64,000 nt of DNA. Source: Coccinella septempunctata. Lineage: Eukaryota > Arthropoda > Insecta > Coleoptera > Coccinellidae. This document shows positions 9,212-19,005 of this stretch, one piece after another. Position numbers and translations under genes: made by a program. Positions within the stretch are counted from its first letter, which is position 1; each line of letters begins with the position of its first letter. The notes under the pieces are model-generated. The model was given only the letters and a program-made list of their open reading frames with translations, was not told the origin of the DNA and did no database searches. The DNA lies in the NCBI RefSeq assembly GCF_907165205.1, contig NC_058191.1, positions 16,804,501-16,868,500 on the forward strand, read 5' to 3'.

Positions 9212-11922
9212 TGGAACATACAACTAGGAAAAATTCCCTTAAAATAGTCTCCTGGAACATAAACGGGGTCAGAACTCGAAAACCCGAGATAGAAGAAATA
9301 ATATCAGAGAGAAAACCTGATATTATAGCCTTACAGGAAACAAGAATACAACCAAATACGCGATTGAATATCATGAATTATGAGATATATAGATGTGACA
9401 GAATCGCAAACACTGGGGGAGGTGTTGCCTTACTGGTTAGACGAGATCTGAAACACTATTTTAAAGGAAGATCTGACGAGTCACAAATAGAAACAGTGAC
9501 GATTGTAGCTGAAATAAATCGACAAAGAGTCGAAGTCACATCGGCATATAAAAGACCCCCAAATAACCTATTAGAAGAAGAAATCAACAACTTACTAGAT
9601 GGAACAAACCCGAAAATCTGCATCGGAGATTTTAATTGCAAATCTCCAGAATGGAACAGCAGGATGGAAAACAGAAATGGCAGAAAACTGAAAGATCTCG
9701 CTGAAAAACATGAAGCTATCGTTATTGGACCTGAAGATCCAACGTACCTAGCATTCGGAAATGGATTACCAGATATAATTGATATCGCAATTATAAAAAA
9801 TATCACTAGAGAATTCTCGATAGAGACCTTGTGGGACGGAACCTCTAACCACAACCCCATCGAATTAACAATAGGAGATGGGCCAAGAAGAGAACTAATG
9901 CAAACAAGAGAATACACCGATTGGACGAAATATAGCCATCTGATACAATCGGAGGTAACAGAAATACCGACAATCAACACACCGGAAGACCTAGAAAGAG
10001 CAGTTGATGAACTAGAAGAGAATATAATAGATGCCTACAAAAAGAGCACAAAGAAAATAACGAGACCAGCACCGATACATCCACACGGTGATACACCCAG
10101 AGAAATCAAAGATCTCATCAGGGAAAATCGGAGACTAAGAAAAACATACAGGCTCAACAAAACAGATATAAATAAGAGAAATCTAAACCGGCACAGCCAA
10201 GTTCTAAAAAATGCCCTGAAGGACATGAGAACAAATAGATGGAACAAAAGAGTTCAAGAACTAAATACTATCGATCATTCTGCATGGAAAATGCAAAAAT
10301 GTGTGAGAAGAGAAAAGACTAAAATACCACCTCTCCACGAAGAAAGAGGAATGGCATATACGAATATCGATAAAGCAGAAGCACTGGCGGACTCGATAGA
10401 AAGAGAATCGAGAATAAATTACAGACCTGATGACGATAATGACGAGCTGGAAGATCCTGTAGAGAACAACGAAGAAGAAATGGGCGAACCACCAGTAGAC
10501 GACAAAATAGAAAAACCAACTTCTCCATTTGAAATAAAAGAGATAATCAGAAGCTTGAAAAATAGAAAAGCTCCCGGAAGTGATAAAATAACGAATGCTA
10601 TGTTGAGAAAATTACCTAGAAAAGGTATAGCAGCTCTCACAAATATTGCAAACGGTATAATGAGGACTGAACACTATCCGGAAAAGTGGAAAACTGCAGA
10701 AGTCATAGTGTTCAACAAACCAGGCAAAGATGAAAAATTCCCCCAAAACTACAGGCCGATAAGTTTATTGTCCGCCCTAGGAAAAGTAGTAGAAAGGGTA
10801 ATCGCTAGGAGGCTTACAGAAGAAACTGAAAATCTGAATCTCATTCCAGCAGAGCAATTCGGATTCAGAAGAGACCACTCAACTGAACAGCAATTACTGA
10901 GACTCACAGAATACATAACAGAAGGATTCCAAAATAAACAAGCAACCGGTCTTGTACTACTAGATGTCGCCAGAGCATTCGACAGAGTATGGCAGGAAGG
11001 ATTGATTTACAAAATGAGATATGCTGGATATTCAATGAAACTGTGCAAGTTGATTAGGAATTATTTGAGGAACAGAAGATTCTACGTGAAAGTGGAAGGA
11101 GAAAACTCCACAACCAGATATATGGAAGCAGGGGTGCCTCAAGGGTCAGTACTTGGGCCATTACTGTATAACATATATATCCACGATATACCAAAATCTC
11201 CAAGGACTATGCTGACATTATATGCCGACGACACAGGAATCGCAATGCGACATCGCAAGCCAGAAATTATAGAAGGAATGTTACAAGAAGCTACAGATGA
11301 AATAAATGACTGGTGTATTAAATGGAAAATAAAACTCAATGGACAAAAGAGCCAAGCGATATTACTGCAGAAGAGGAGACTAAGAACTACAACAAATCTA
11401 GAGGTAGATGGAGAAGAAATCGAATGGAAAAACGAAGCAAAATATTTAGGTATCACCCTAGACAAAGGTCTAACATGGAGAAGCCATATCAAACAAGCCG
11501 TTGACAAAACCAAGGCAGCGATGAATATGCTCTAACCGCTGATAGGTAGAAAGAGCCACATGTCAAATGAGACAAAATTGAAAATAATCAAAGCCGTTGC
11601 TAGACCGCAACTGACTTATGGATCAGGTGCTTGGGGATTCGCGGCAAAGAGCCATATACAAAGAATTCAGGCAACAGAAAACAAGCTACTACGATGTGCC
11701 ATAGATGCGCCTTGGTTTGTCAAGAACAAACAGATATATCGAGATTCGAAGTGGGAAACCATCACCGAATTTATGAAGAGGAAAGCTGAAAAGTTATTCG
11801 AAACAGCGAAGGAACATCCAAACGAAGAACTCAGGAGACTAGTGGACTACGATCCGGAGGAAGACAGAAGAAGAATGAGAATTTACAAAAGGAGACTGAG
11901 AGATCAATTGAGGAGAGATTAA
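9211..11922 (+). pseudogene. Jockey ORF2 (endonuclease + reverse transcriptase), one nonsense codon
   Basis: An N-terminal apurinic-type endonuclease (SWNINGVR near residue 14, ALQET with Glu43, IGDFNCKSPEW) precedes a reverse transcriptase with LLDVARAFDRVW, GVPQGSVLGPLLYN and YADD (residues 671-674). The frame is open for 774 codons and stops at TAA 11533-11535; the related copy at 29155 has TAC there. Beyond it the same frame continues to 11922 (ARPQLTYGSGAWGFAAKSH and a basic C-terminus), giving about 904 codons. The endonuclease SDHNP motif reads S-N-H-N-P (codon 9847-9849), so a catalytic Asp is replaced by Asn. This is the best-preserved Jockey ORF2 in the window, but it is inactive on two counts. 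Confidence 0.92.
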
Positions 11923-12217
11923 AATGAGTACGACAACTTATTAAAACTATACTAAGAAGAGATATCCGAAATGGACGAACATGAAAACCTTAGCACGACA
12001 ATGTGCAAGAAGAAATCAACCGATTAAGGGATAAATGGTTTATAGGCAAATGCCCGGAACCAACAAAAAGCAGGTTAGGTTTAGTGGGTCGCGAACTCAG
12101 GAGAGTGAGTAACTCCACAGTGTTCCCTAGAAATGGGTTCCTCTGGGCGAGAGATAGAGCCCCGTGTTTTCACGGTCGCAGATTCATCTGCTATAAAAAA
12201 AAAGAAAAAAAAAAAAA

Positions 12218-12285
12218 AGGTCAAACAATGTCATTTTCAGCCTCCGAGTCTCAAGTGCGACAGGCAACCACGCCCGCCACTGGTG
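12218..12285 (+). pseudogene. histone H1 start stub (module M2)
   Basis: Nine bases of H1 leader (ggtcaaaca), ATG at 12227-12229 and about 19 further codons of an H1 N-terminus (MSFSASESQVRQATTPATGV), broken off at a fixed point (ggtgt|atgtacacag) and continued by satellite. It differs from the 5411 H1 copy at several codons. It belongs to the composite unit. Confidence 0.85.
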
Positions 12286-12333
12286 TATGTACACAGTTTT
12301 CGAATTGAGATGCACATGTTGAATTTCAGTTCG

Positions 12334-12792
12334 AAAGGACCGTGGGGACCTGTGGACTTCAGTTCTACCTGGGGTTAGGCCCCCACAGTTGCTGGCGGTG
12401 TGGCAATGAAGGCCACCAAAGGGAGGACTGCCGAGGGGAAAGGACGAAGTTCTGTTTCAGGTGCGGCCGTGTGGGGGTCCTTTCCAGGGTGTGTTGCGTT
12501 AGAGATAGGGGACCAGGGACCGCCAGAACTCCCTCAGGACCGACCGCAACTCCAGGGAGCAGGACAGACGCCATACTGCCGGACCTCCGACTGAGGCCCG
12601 CCGTACTGTCAACACCGTCAGAACCGTCGCCGCCCACATCGTTGCCGCCTCTACCGAAGTAGAAGGTGAAAATGGATTAGAATTACCGAAACAAAAATTA
12701 CCGATTATTAAAATGATACCGTTCCGAAAAATATCTTTTATTGCACCAACCGAAATGGTGGATGCGCTAACCGGAGTAGTAGTCGATTCGTC
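12334..12792 (+). pseudogene. accessory zinc-knuckle gene fragment (M3, copy B)
   Basis: Same module as at 6458. The frame 12342-12662 carries CWRCGNEGHQREDC and FCFRCGRVGVLSRVCC, here with a Cys-Phe-Arg-Cys variant. It is preceded by ~45 bp of satellite joined to the H1 stub and followed by satellite with the GCATGC turn-point. Confidence 0.82.
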
Positions 12793-13074
12793 AAAATATC
12801 ATTTCAATTCCTAAGGAACTATTGGATCAATTCGAACCAAATCTTGAAACTGCACATAGTTTTCGCATGCATCTCAATATGCAACTCAATTCGAAAACTA
12901 TGTGAAGTTTCAAGATTTGGGTCGAAATGATCAAACGGTTTTTGAGAAATTCATATCACACTTTGCCGAATTGACCACAGAAATCTTAATTCCTATCTGA
13001 ATTATCGAACTGAATGAAACTCAATACGTTTATCTCAGTTCAAAAATTGTGTAGAGTTTCGAGATTTGGATCGA
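12793..13074. repeat. 145-bp satellite, direct then inverted
   Basis: Direct to about 12863, turn at gcatgc, then reversed diverged monomers leading into the H1 upstream module. Confidence 0.85.
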
Positions 13075-13463
13075 ATTTTGATGGTCAATGAATAAAAGAA
13101 TAAGTTCTATTTATCATGAATTGTTCGATCAAGGAGACTCAACTTTCGGAATAATAACTTATGACAAGAATATCCATGAACCTTGACAAGAGCGACTTCG
13201 GCAAGTCTGGGAAGAATCGTTTCGGTCCGTCAAAAATGACATATCGGCCTTTTTTCCATATCGCATTCGTCCGAAATACGATGCAATGATGAACCCAATA
13301 ATTGGTACAAATAAAAAACTTTAAAATCCTCGAGATTGCGCAGGAAACTTTAAATTTCAAGTCCGTAGCAATAATTTACCAACCATTCGTCCGTAAAATT
13401 TTCGTCAACTTGGCTAATATCGGTCCCACTATTTGAAGAAATCCAAAGTGTTAAGGTCGAACA
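13075..13463 (+). pseudogene. histone H1 upstream region copy (M1)
   Basis: Near-complete copy of the 5030-5410 module, ending at the ATG of the H1 stub (13464). The leader differs slightly (ggtcgaacaatg). Confidence 0.75.
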
Positions 13464-13522
13464 ATGTTATTTTCAGCCCCCGAGTCTCAAGTGCGACAGG
13501 CAACCACGCCCGCCACTGGTGT
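13464..13522 (+). pseudogene. histone H1 start stub (M2)
   Basis: ATG and about 19 H1 codons, ending at the same breakpoint as 12285. One codon differs (Leu for Ser at position 2, atgttatttt). Confidence 0.83.
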
Positions 13523-13570
13523 ATGTACACAGTTTGCTAATTGAGATGCACATGTTGAATTTCAGTTCGA

Positions 13571-14028
13571 AAGGACCGTGGGGACCTGTGGACTTCAGTT
13601 CTACCTGGGGTTAGGCCCCCACAGTTGCTGGCGGTGTGGCAATGAAGGCCACCACAGGGTGGACTGCCGAGGGGAAAGGACGAAGTTCTGTTCCAGGTGC
13701 GGCCGTGTGGGGGTCCTTTCCAGGGTGTGTTGCGTTAGAGATAGGGGACCAGGGACCGCCAGAACTGCCTCAGGACCGACCGCAACTCCAGGGAGCAGGA
13801 CAGAGGCCATACTGCCGGACCTCCGACTGAGGCCCGCCGTACCGCCAACACCGTCAGAACCGTCGCCGCCCACATCGTTGCCGCCCCTACCGAAGTAGAA
13901 GGTGAAAATGGATTAGAATTACCGAAAAAAAAATTACCGATTATTAAAATGATACCGTTCCGAAAAATATCTTTTATTGCACCAACCGAAATGGTGGATG
14001 CGCTAACCGGAGTAGTAGTCGATTCGTC
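13571..14028 (+). pseudogene. accessory zinc-knuckle gene fragment (M3, copy C)
   Basis: The frame 13578-13898 has both Cys clusters (CWRCGNEGHHRVDC and FCSRCGRVGVLSRVCC), the Pro/Ser-rich tail and the downstream IIKMIPFRKISF segment. It is framed by satellite exactly as copy B. Confidence 0.83.
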
Positions 14029-14454
14029 AAAATATCATTTCAATTCCTAAGGAACTATTGGATCAATTCGAACCAAATCTTGAAACTGCACATAGTTTTC
14101 GCATGCATCTCAATATGCAACTCAATTCGAAAACTATGTACAGTTTCAAAATTTGGCTCGAATTGATCCAACAGTTTATGGGAAATTGATATCACACTTT
14201 GCCGAATTGACCTCTGAAATCTCAATTCCTATCAGAACTATCGATATGAAATTCAACATGTGCATCTCAATTCGAAAACTATGTGAAGTTTCAAGATTTG
14301 GGTCGAAATGATCAAACGGTTTTTGAGAAATTCATATCACACTTTGCAGAATTGACCACAGAAATCTTAATTCCTATCCGAATTATCGAACTGAATGAAA
14401 CTCAATACGTATATCTCAGTTCAAAAATTGTGTAGAGTTTCGAGATTTAGATCG
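14029..14454. repeat. 145-bp satellite, direct then inverted
   Basis: Composite-unit satellite with the GCATGC turn-point at about 14102 and three reversed monomers. Confidence 0.85.
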
Positions 14455-14781
14455 AATTTTGATGGTCAATGAATAAAAGAATAAATTCTATTTATCATGA
14501 ATTGTTCGATCAAGGAGACACAACTTTCGGAATAATAACTTATGACAAGAATATCCATGAACCTTGACAAGAGCGACTGCGGCAAGTCGTGAAATACGAT
14601 GCAATGATGAACCCAATAATTGGTACAAATGAAAAACTTTAAAATCCTCGAAATTGCGCAGGAAACTTTCAATTTCAAGTCCTTAGCAATAATTTACCAA
14701 CCATTCGCCCGTAAAATTTCCGTCAACTTGGCTAATATCGGTCCCACTATTTGAAGAAATCCAAAGTGTTAAGGTCAAACA
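14455..14781 (+). pseudogene. histone H1 upstream region copy (M1), internally deleted
   Basis: Matches 13075-13463 but lacks roughly 60 bp after 14588 (ggcaagtc joined to gtgaaatacg). Confidence 0.72.
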
Positions 14782-14840
14782 ATGTCATTTTCAGCCTCCG
14801 AGTCTCAAGTGCGACAGGCAACCACGCCCGCCACTGGTGT
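14782..14840 (+). pseudogene. histone H1 start stub (M2)
   Basis: Same ~19 codons and same breakpoint as the stubs at 12227 and 13464. Confidence 0.83.
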
Positions 14841-14887
14841 ATGTACACAGTTTTCGAATTGAGATGCACATGTTGAATTTCAGTTCG

Positions 14888-15346
14888 AAAGGACCGTGGG
14901 GACCTGTGGACTTCAGTTCTACCTGGGGTTAGGCCCCCACAGTTGCTGGCGGTGTGGCAATGAAGGCTACCACAGGGAGGACTGCCGAGGGGAAAGGACG
15001 AAGTTCTGTTCCAGGTGCGGCCGTGTGGGGGTCTTTTCCAGGGTGTGTTGCGTTAGAGATAGGGGACCAGGGACCGCCAAAACTGCCTCAGGACCGACCG
15101 CAACTCCAGGGAGCAGGACAGAGGCCATAATGCCGGACCTCCGACTGAGGCCCGCCGTACCGCCAACACCGTCAGAACCGTCGCCGCCCACATCGTTGCC
15201 ACCCCTACCGAAGTAGAAGGTGAAAATGGATTAGAATTACCGAAAAAAAAATTACCGATTATTAAAATGATACCGTTCCGAAAAATATCTTTTATTGCAC
15301 CAACCGAAATGGTGGATGCGCTAACCGGAGTAGTAGTCGATTCGTC
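14888..15346 (+). pseudogene. accessory zinc-knuckle gene fragment (M3, copy D)
   Basis: The frame 14896-15216 has CWRCGNEGYHREDC, in which the first His of the HH pair is Tyr while the metal-binding His remains, and FCSRCGRVGVFSRVCC. Confidence 0.82.
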
Positions 15347-16069
15347 CAAATATCATTTCAATTTCTAAGGAACTATTGGATCAATTCGAACCAAATCTTG
15401 AAACTGCACATAGTTTTCGCATGCATCTCAATATGCAACTCAATTCGAAAACTATGTACAGTTTCAAAATTTGGCTCGAATTGATCCAACAGTTTATGGG
15501 AAATTGATATCACACTTTGCCGAATTGACGTCTGAAATCTCAATTCCTACCGATATTAAAATGATACCGTTCCGAAAAATATCTTTTATTGCACAAACTG
15601 AAATGGTGGATGAGCTAACCGGAGTAGTAGTCGATTCGTCAAAATATCATTTCAATTCCTAAGGAACTATTGGATCAATTCGAACCAAATCTTGAAACTG
15701 CACATAGTTTTCGCATGCATCTCAATATGCACCTCAATTCGAAAACTATGTACAGTTTCGAAATTTGGCTCGAATTGATCCAACAGTTTATGAGAAATTG
15801 ATATCACACTTTGCCGAATTGACCTCTGAAATCTCAATTCCTATCAGAACTATCGATATGAAATTCAACATGTGCATCTCAATTCGAAAACTATGTGAAG
15901 TTTCAAGATTTGGCTCGAAATGATCAAACGGTTTTTGAGAAATTCATATCACACTTTGCCGAATTGACCACAGAAATCTTAATTCCTATCTGAATTATCG
16001 AACTGAATGAAACTCAATACGTATATCTCAGTTCAAAAATTGTGCAGAGTTTCGAGATTTGGATCGAAT
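15347..16069. repeat. satellite with a partial M3 tail (15551-15640)
   Basis: Direct/inverted satellite, an M3 tail only (gataccgttccgaaaaatat), then another direct/inverted satellite pair. It looks like a composite unit collapsed by recombination between satellite pieces. Confidence 0.75.
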
Positions 16070-16122
16070 TTTGATGGTCAATGAATAAAAGAATAAGTTC
16101 TATTTATCATGAATTGTTCGAT
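16070..16122 (+). pseudogene. distal scrap of the H1 upstream module (M1)
   Basis: About 50 bp (gatggtcaatgaataaaaga...) cut at ttgttcgat, where Jockey ORF1 sequence begins. Confidence 0.6.
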
Positions 16123-16221
16123 AAAATTCCACCCATCACGATGATGGGCACCTCAGATTGGGTAGAGATATCTAAAGCTCTCTACACAAAAATGATAAAT
16201 TACAACCGTGCAACTACAGTT
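16123..16221 (+). pseudogene. older Jockey ORF1 fragment, left part of a split copy
   Basis: Encodes KIPPITMMGTSDW and, further on, NYNRATTV, equivalent to the region just before the RNA-binding domain of the ORF1 at 48721-50223. It stops at the target duplication aactacagtt (16212-16221) and resumes in frame at 29835, after the nested insertions. Confidence 0.85.
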
Positions 16222-16272
16222 ATTATAGAAGGAATGTTACAAGAAGCTATAGATGAAATAAATGACTGGTGT
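16222..16272 (+). pseudogene. younger 5'-truncated Jockey, ORF2 part left of the LTR element
   Basis: Encodes IIEGMLQEAIDEINDW, matching 11266-11316 of copy A. The sequence is interrupted after gactggtgt by the LTR retrotransposon and continues at 28937/28941. Confidence 0.88.
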
Positions 16273-16425
16273 TGTAACGGGGTTTTCTTCGGTGGACTCG
16301 AGCGCCAGCTATTCTTTAAGGGAGAATAGCAAACCTACCCTGGCAGCTACTAGCCGGAGACAGGGTTCCCTTGTGTCTAGGATGTTAGCGACGCACAATG
16401 ATAGGCAGAATCAACGTATACAACT

Positions 16426-16431
16426 TTTATT
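16426..16431 (-). terminator. candidate polyadenylation signal in the 3' LTR
   Basis: Minus-strand AATAAA (within gacaaataaaagttg), downstream of the predicted transcription start as required for an LTR element. It would imply a long R region (~0.8 kb), so this is tentative. Confidence 0.4.
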
Positions 16432-16668
16432 TGTCGATTCGAAAAAGGGGAACACAACTAGCACTCTTACACAATTCAGTGACTCGAAATCGGTGAGATT
16501 TACAGGGCAAAAACTAACGGAATAACAATGGATCCGATCTCAACGGTATACGGGGGTTAACGGAGTTGTTCGCCAGCCAGAACCTGAGACGTACACTTGA
16601 CGGACAGATATTGGACTTCAGCCGGGTTAGGGGATAAAAGACAGCACAGAAATACGACGGCTCACCTT

Positions 16669-16955
16669 CAGGCTCGTTCGGCACTCCCCGGGCCTCCGCA
16701 CCAGCAGAATGCCTCCCTAACCGTAAAGGTGAACACCGGAACGGGGTAAAAAGACGGGAACTGGGGAAAGGGTGTGTCACCCCAAAGTGTCCTCGGTACC
16801 CCCTGGGCGTCCGCACCTGCAGGGTACTTTAACGACAGTAGGGGTGAACTAGATAAGACGGGAAATTTCGGGAAAGGGTGAGCCACCCCAAAGTGTCTTC
16901 GGTACCCCCTGGGCGTACGCACCTGCAGGGTACTTTAATGACAGTAGGGGCGGAA
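16669..16955. repeat. tandem ~106-bp repeats inside the LTR (about 2.7 units)
   Basis: The best units start at tgtcaccccaaagtgt (16775) and agccaccccaaagtgt (16881), 106 bp apart. A more diverged unit lies upstream (from about 16669). They are repeated at 27965-28251 in the other LTR. Repeats of this size in U3 or R often hold enhancer-like elements; the function here is unknown. Confidence 0.85.
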
Positions 16956-17644
16956 CTCAGACTCGGGTATGAGAGACGGAAAACTGAAGTTCCAACATTA
17001 AAAAAAAAATATAACGGCGTGTCGTCTTACCTTTGGCTTGGCCACTTGCACTCGCGAAACAAAAAAAGTAATTCGCCCCAACGGCGGTGAATGAGGAAAA
17101 AGCAAAAAAAAAAAAGAACTTGAACTCTAATATAAAGAAACAAAAAAAATCTTCTGGAAAACTCCGGCGGACGGCACTAATGATCGCAATTATCAAGTCG
17201 ACAGTCAGGAAATCTTAAGTGAAAAACGTAGGTCGCAAGTCAACAGACAGAAAATAAATCGTGAGTGAAGTGGCCTGCGGGGGAACATCTGATTTTATAC
17301 CCACAGGGGGGGTGCGGAAATCAGATGTGCCCGACAGTCGAAATTCGGTAATTTTGCGTCGATGAAAACGTCTTAATTTCGACTTATCTGTGCTAGCAAA
17401 CCAAAAAAACTCGGTTATCTTCCAATTCAGGATGTTTTATACGGTGCGACATCGTTTTTAGGAAATAAAAACGGAATAAAAACGGTACGGTATGTTTACA
17501 ATTCCGAACGATGTCGAAATCCTGAATTGGAAATTCGAAAAGATTTCTCGGAAATTAATTCGAAACAAAATTATTTAAAAAGGAAAACTAACATAATTAT
17601 TCTAAAATGAGGGAATAGGTTGGAAAACCCATTTTCTCATTACA

Positions 17645-17657
17645 TCCCCTCGTCTCC
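17645..17657 (-). other. polypurine tract
   Basis: Minus strand GGAGACGAGGGGA immediately before the 3' LTR, purine-rich with one interruption, in the position expected for plus-strand DNA priming. Confidence 0.75.
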
Positions 17658-18982
17658 GGTTGAAAAATTGAATCCACGATGAAATAGGGGATTAAATTTT
17701 TCACGGTGAAATCTACTAAGTCCGGTTAACGGTTTGACTATTCACGGCAAGACGATTGAGATCGGATTTACAATAAACAAGTTCACCTAATCTACTCCAG
17801 GTGGCGTATACTCGGCAATGCTCCCACTCTATGGTCCGCGTTGACGTATGTCCGCCGGTGGTTCTGTCGAAGTTCGGTGTTCTATCAGCTAACCTCCAAA
17901 GTCCAATTGTCAACTTTCGCCGGGTGGTTCCAAATTTCGATTTCCATTTCCATCGGTGAAAGAAATGCCGGAAAATAGTGGAAACAGTGCAGGACGGAAT
18001 CTTCAAAGTGAGTACCATTTCGATTTGTCATTCGTTGTGTTATTTCTGAACCATTTTAGGGTGGACTTCGCAAAGCCGGCTCCGGGCACATGTCATGGGG
18101 GTTAACAGTCATCAATATCATCGAACCAGGGTAGTTTGGAATACCAGACAGCGTCGTTGGCTCCCCCTGTGACGGTGGTGCAACTCCTCGATGGTGTTGG
18201 AGTCAGCAGCAGTTGTAGGTTGCATAAAAATGAGAGAAAAGCATTTAGTATACTGATATCCTGGAGCAGAGGGGTAACAGGGTGTACGGTGGAATTTCGG
18301 AAGAAACGGTAAGTACGGTCGGTAATTTCAATAAGGAGATACAAATATACTGTTCTATTTCACTTACCGTTCAGGCCAGTTTGTAATATCGGTGTAAGCA
18401 GTGTCAGCCTTCTATTGCTATTTTCTATTCGGTTATTGTATTTAACAGTGACACAGGGGTGAAATAGAGACAGACAGGACGGGTGTATCTCACTTGTTAT
18501 TATCGGTCTCACAAATAATACAGAAAAATTGAATTAACTGTTACGGTTCCTGTATTTCCAGTGAATTAACGGAATTTTCTGTTGTAGGTGTTCTGGGATA
18601 CCACTTATCTACCCAATGACGGTCAGACGGCCCTGTTTGGTGGTAATAAAAGCTGCACAGAACACACAAAACTGTACGGAACAGAATCTTCTAACGCTGG
18701 CAGACCAGGTTAGATCTATCGGTTATGGTGGAATCGCGGAAATATAGGTATGTACATTCTGTCAGTTAATAAGGAGATACAAGTATAAGGCTCTATTTCA
18801 CTCACCTGGGCACTTATTCGGTGAAAGCAGCGGTAGTACCCCATTACTAACCTATTTTCGGTGATAAATATTATTTTTAACGGTAATAGAGGGGTGAAAT
18901 AGAGACAGACAGAACGGATGTATCCCATTTATTATCGGTGCATGCTATAATATAACGGTACGGTTTATTTTGATTACGGTCA
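17658..18982 (-). other. 3' non-coding region of the LTR element with diverged tandem duplication
   Basis: No convincing gene. Two diverged units lie ~415-440 bp apart: aataaggagatacaa at 18330 and 18768, gtgaaatagagacagacag at 18459 and 18894, gttgtagg at 18581 and 18998. The second unit overlaps the last codons of the 237-codon ORF (TYNKKSR, stop). The first keeps a decayed equivalent (TYNRKFR, stop, minus strand near 18555-18585), so unit 1 is probably the fossil of another accessory-gene 3' end. Each unit has a minus-strand 5' splice-site-like word (ACG/GTAAGTG near 18363, CAG/GTGAGTG near 18824). A 100-codon minus frame at 17716-18018 has no recognisable domain. Confidence 0.65.
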
Positions 18983-19005
18983 TTAACGGGACTTCTTGTT
19001 GTAGG
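18330..19005. repeat. diverged tandem duplication, period ~415-440 bp
   Basis: Shared words in the same order at 18330/18768, 18459/18894 and 18581/18998. Much of the intervening sequence has diverged. Confidence 0.75.

Larger units (their letters stand above)
8501..12217 (+). mobile_element. Jockey-clade non-LTR retrotransposon, copy A
   Basis: 5'-truncated element containing ORF1, ORF2, a ~295-bp 3' UTR (11923-12190) and an A-rich tail (12196-12217). The tail is followed by ggtcaaaca and the ATG of an H1 start stub. The 3' UTR recurs in the copies ending near 29834 and 42060. Confidence 0.9.
16273..17644 (-). repeat. 3' LTR
   Basis: Identical in length to 27569-28940 and almost identical in sequence. 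Plus-strand ends are TGTAACGG...CATTACA. It contains tandem ~106-bp repeats at 16669-16955. A minus-strand AATAAA (plus TTTATT 16426-16431) could be the polyadenylation signal. Confidence 0.95.

Noticed and set aside
12003..12308. 101-codon frame ending in poly-lysine
   Set aside because: Jockey 3' UTR read through the poly(A) tail.
16081..16329. 82-codon frame that appears to fuse Jockey ORF1 and ORF2
   Set aside because: The target duplication AACTACAGTT shows two nested elements and not a fusion protein.
16514..16922. 84- and 100-codon frames in the LTR, repeated in the other LTR
   Set aside because: They span the 106-bp tandem repeats and are explained by repetition. No domain and no conserved start.
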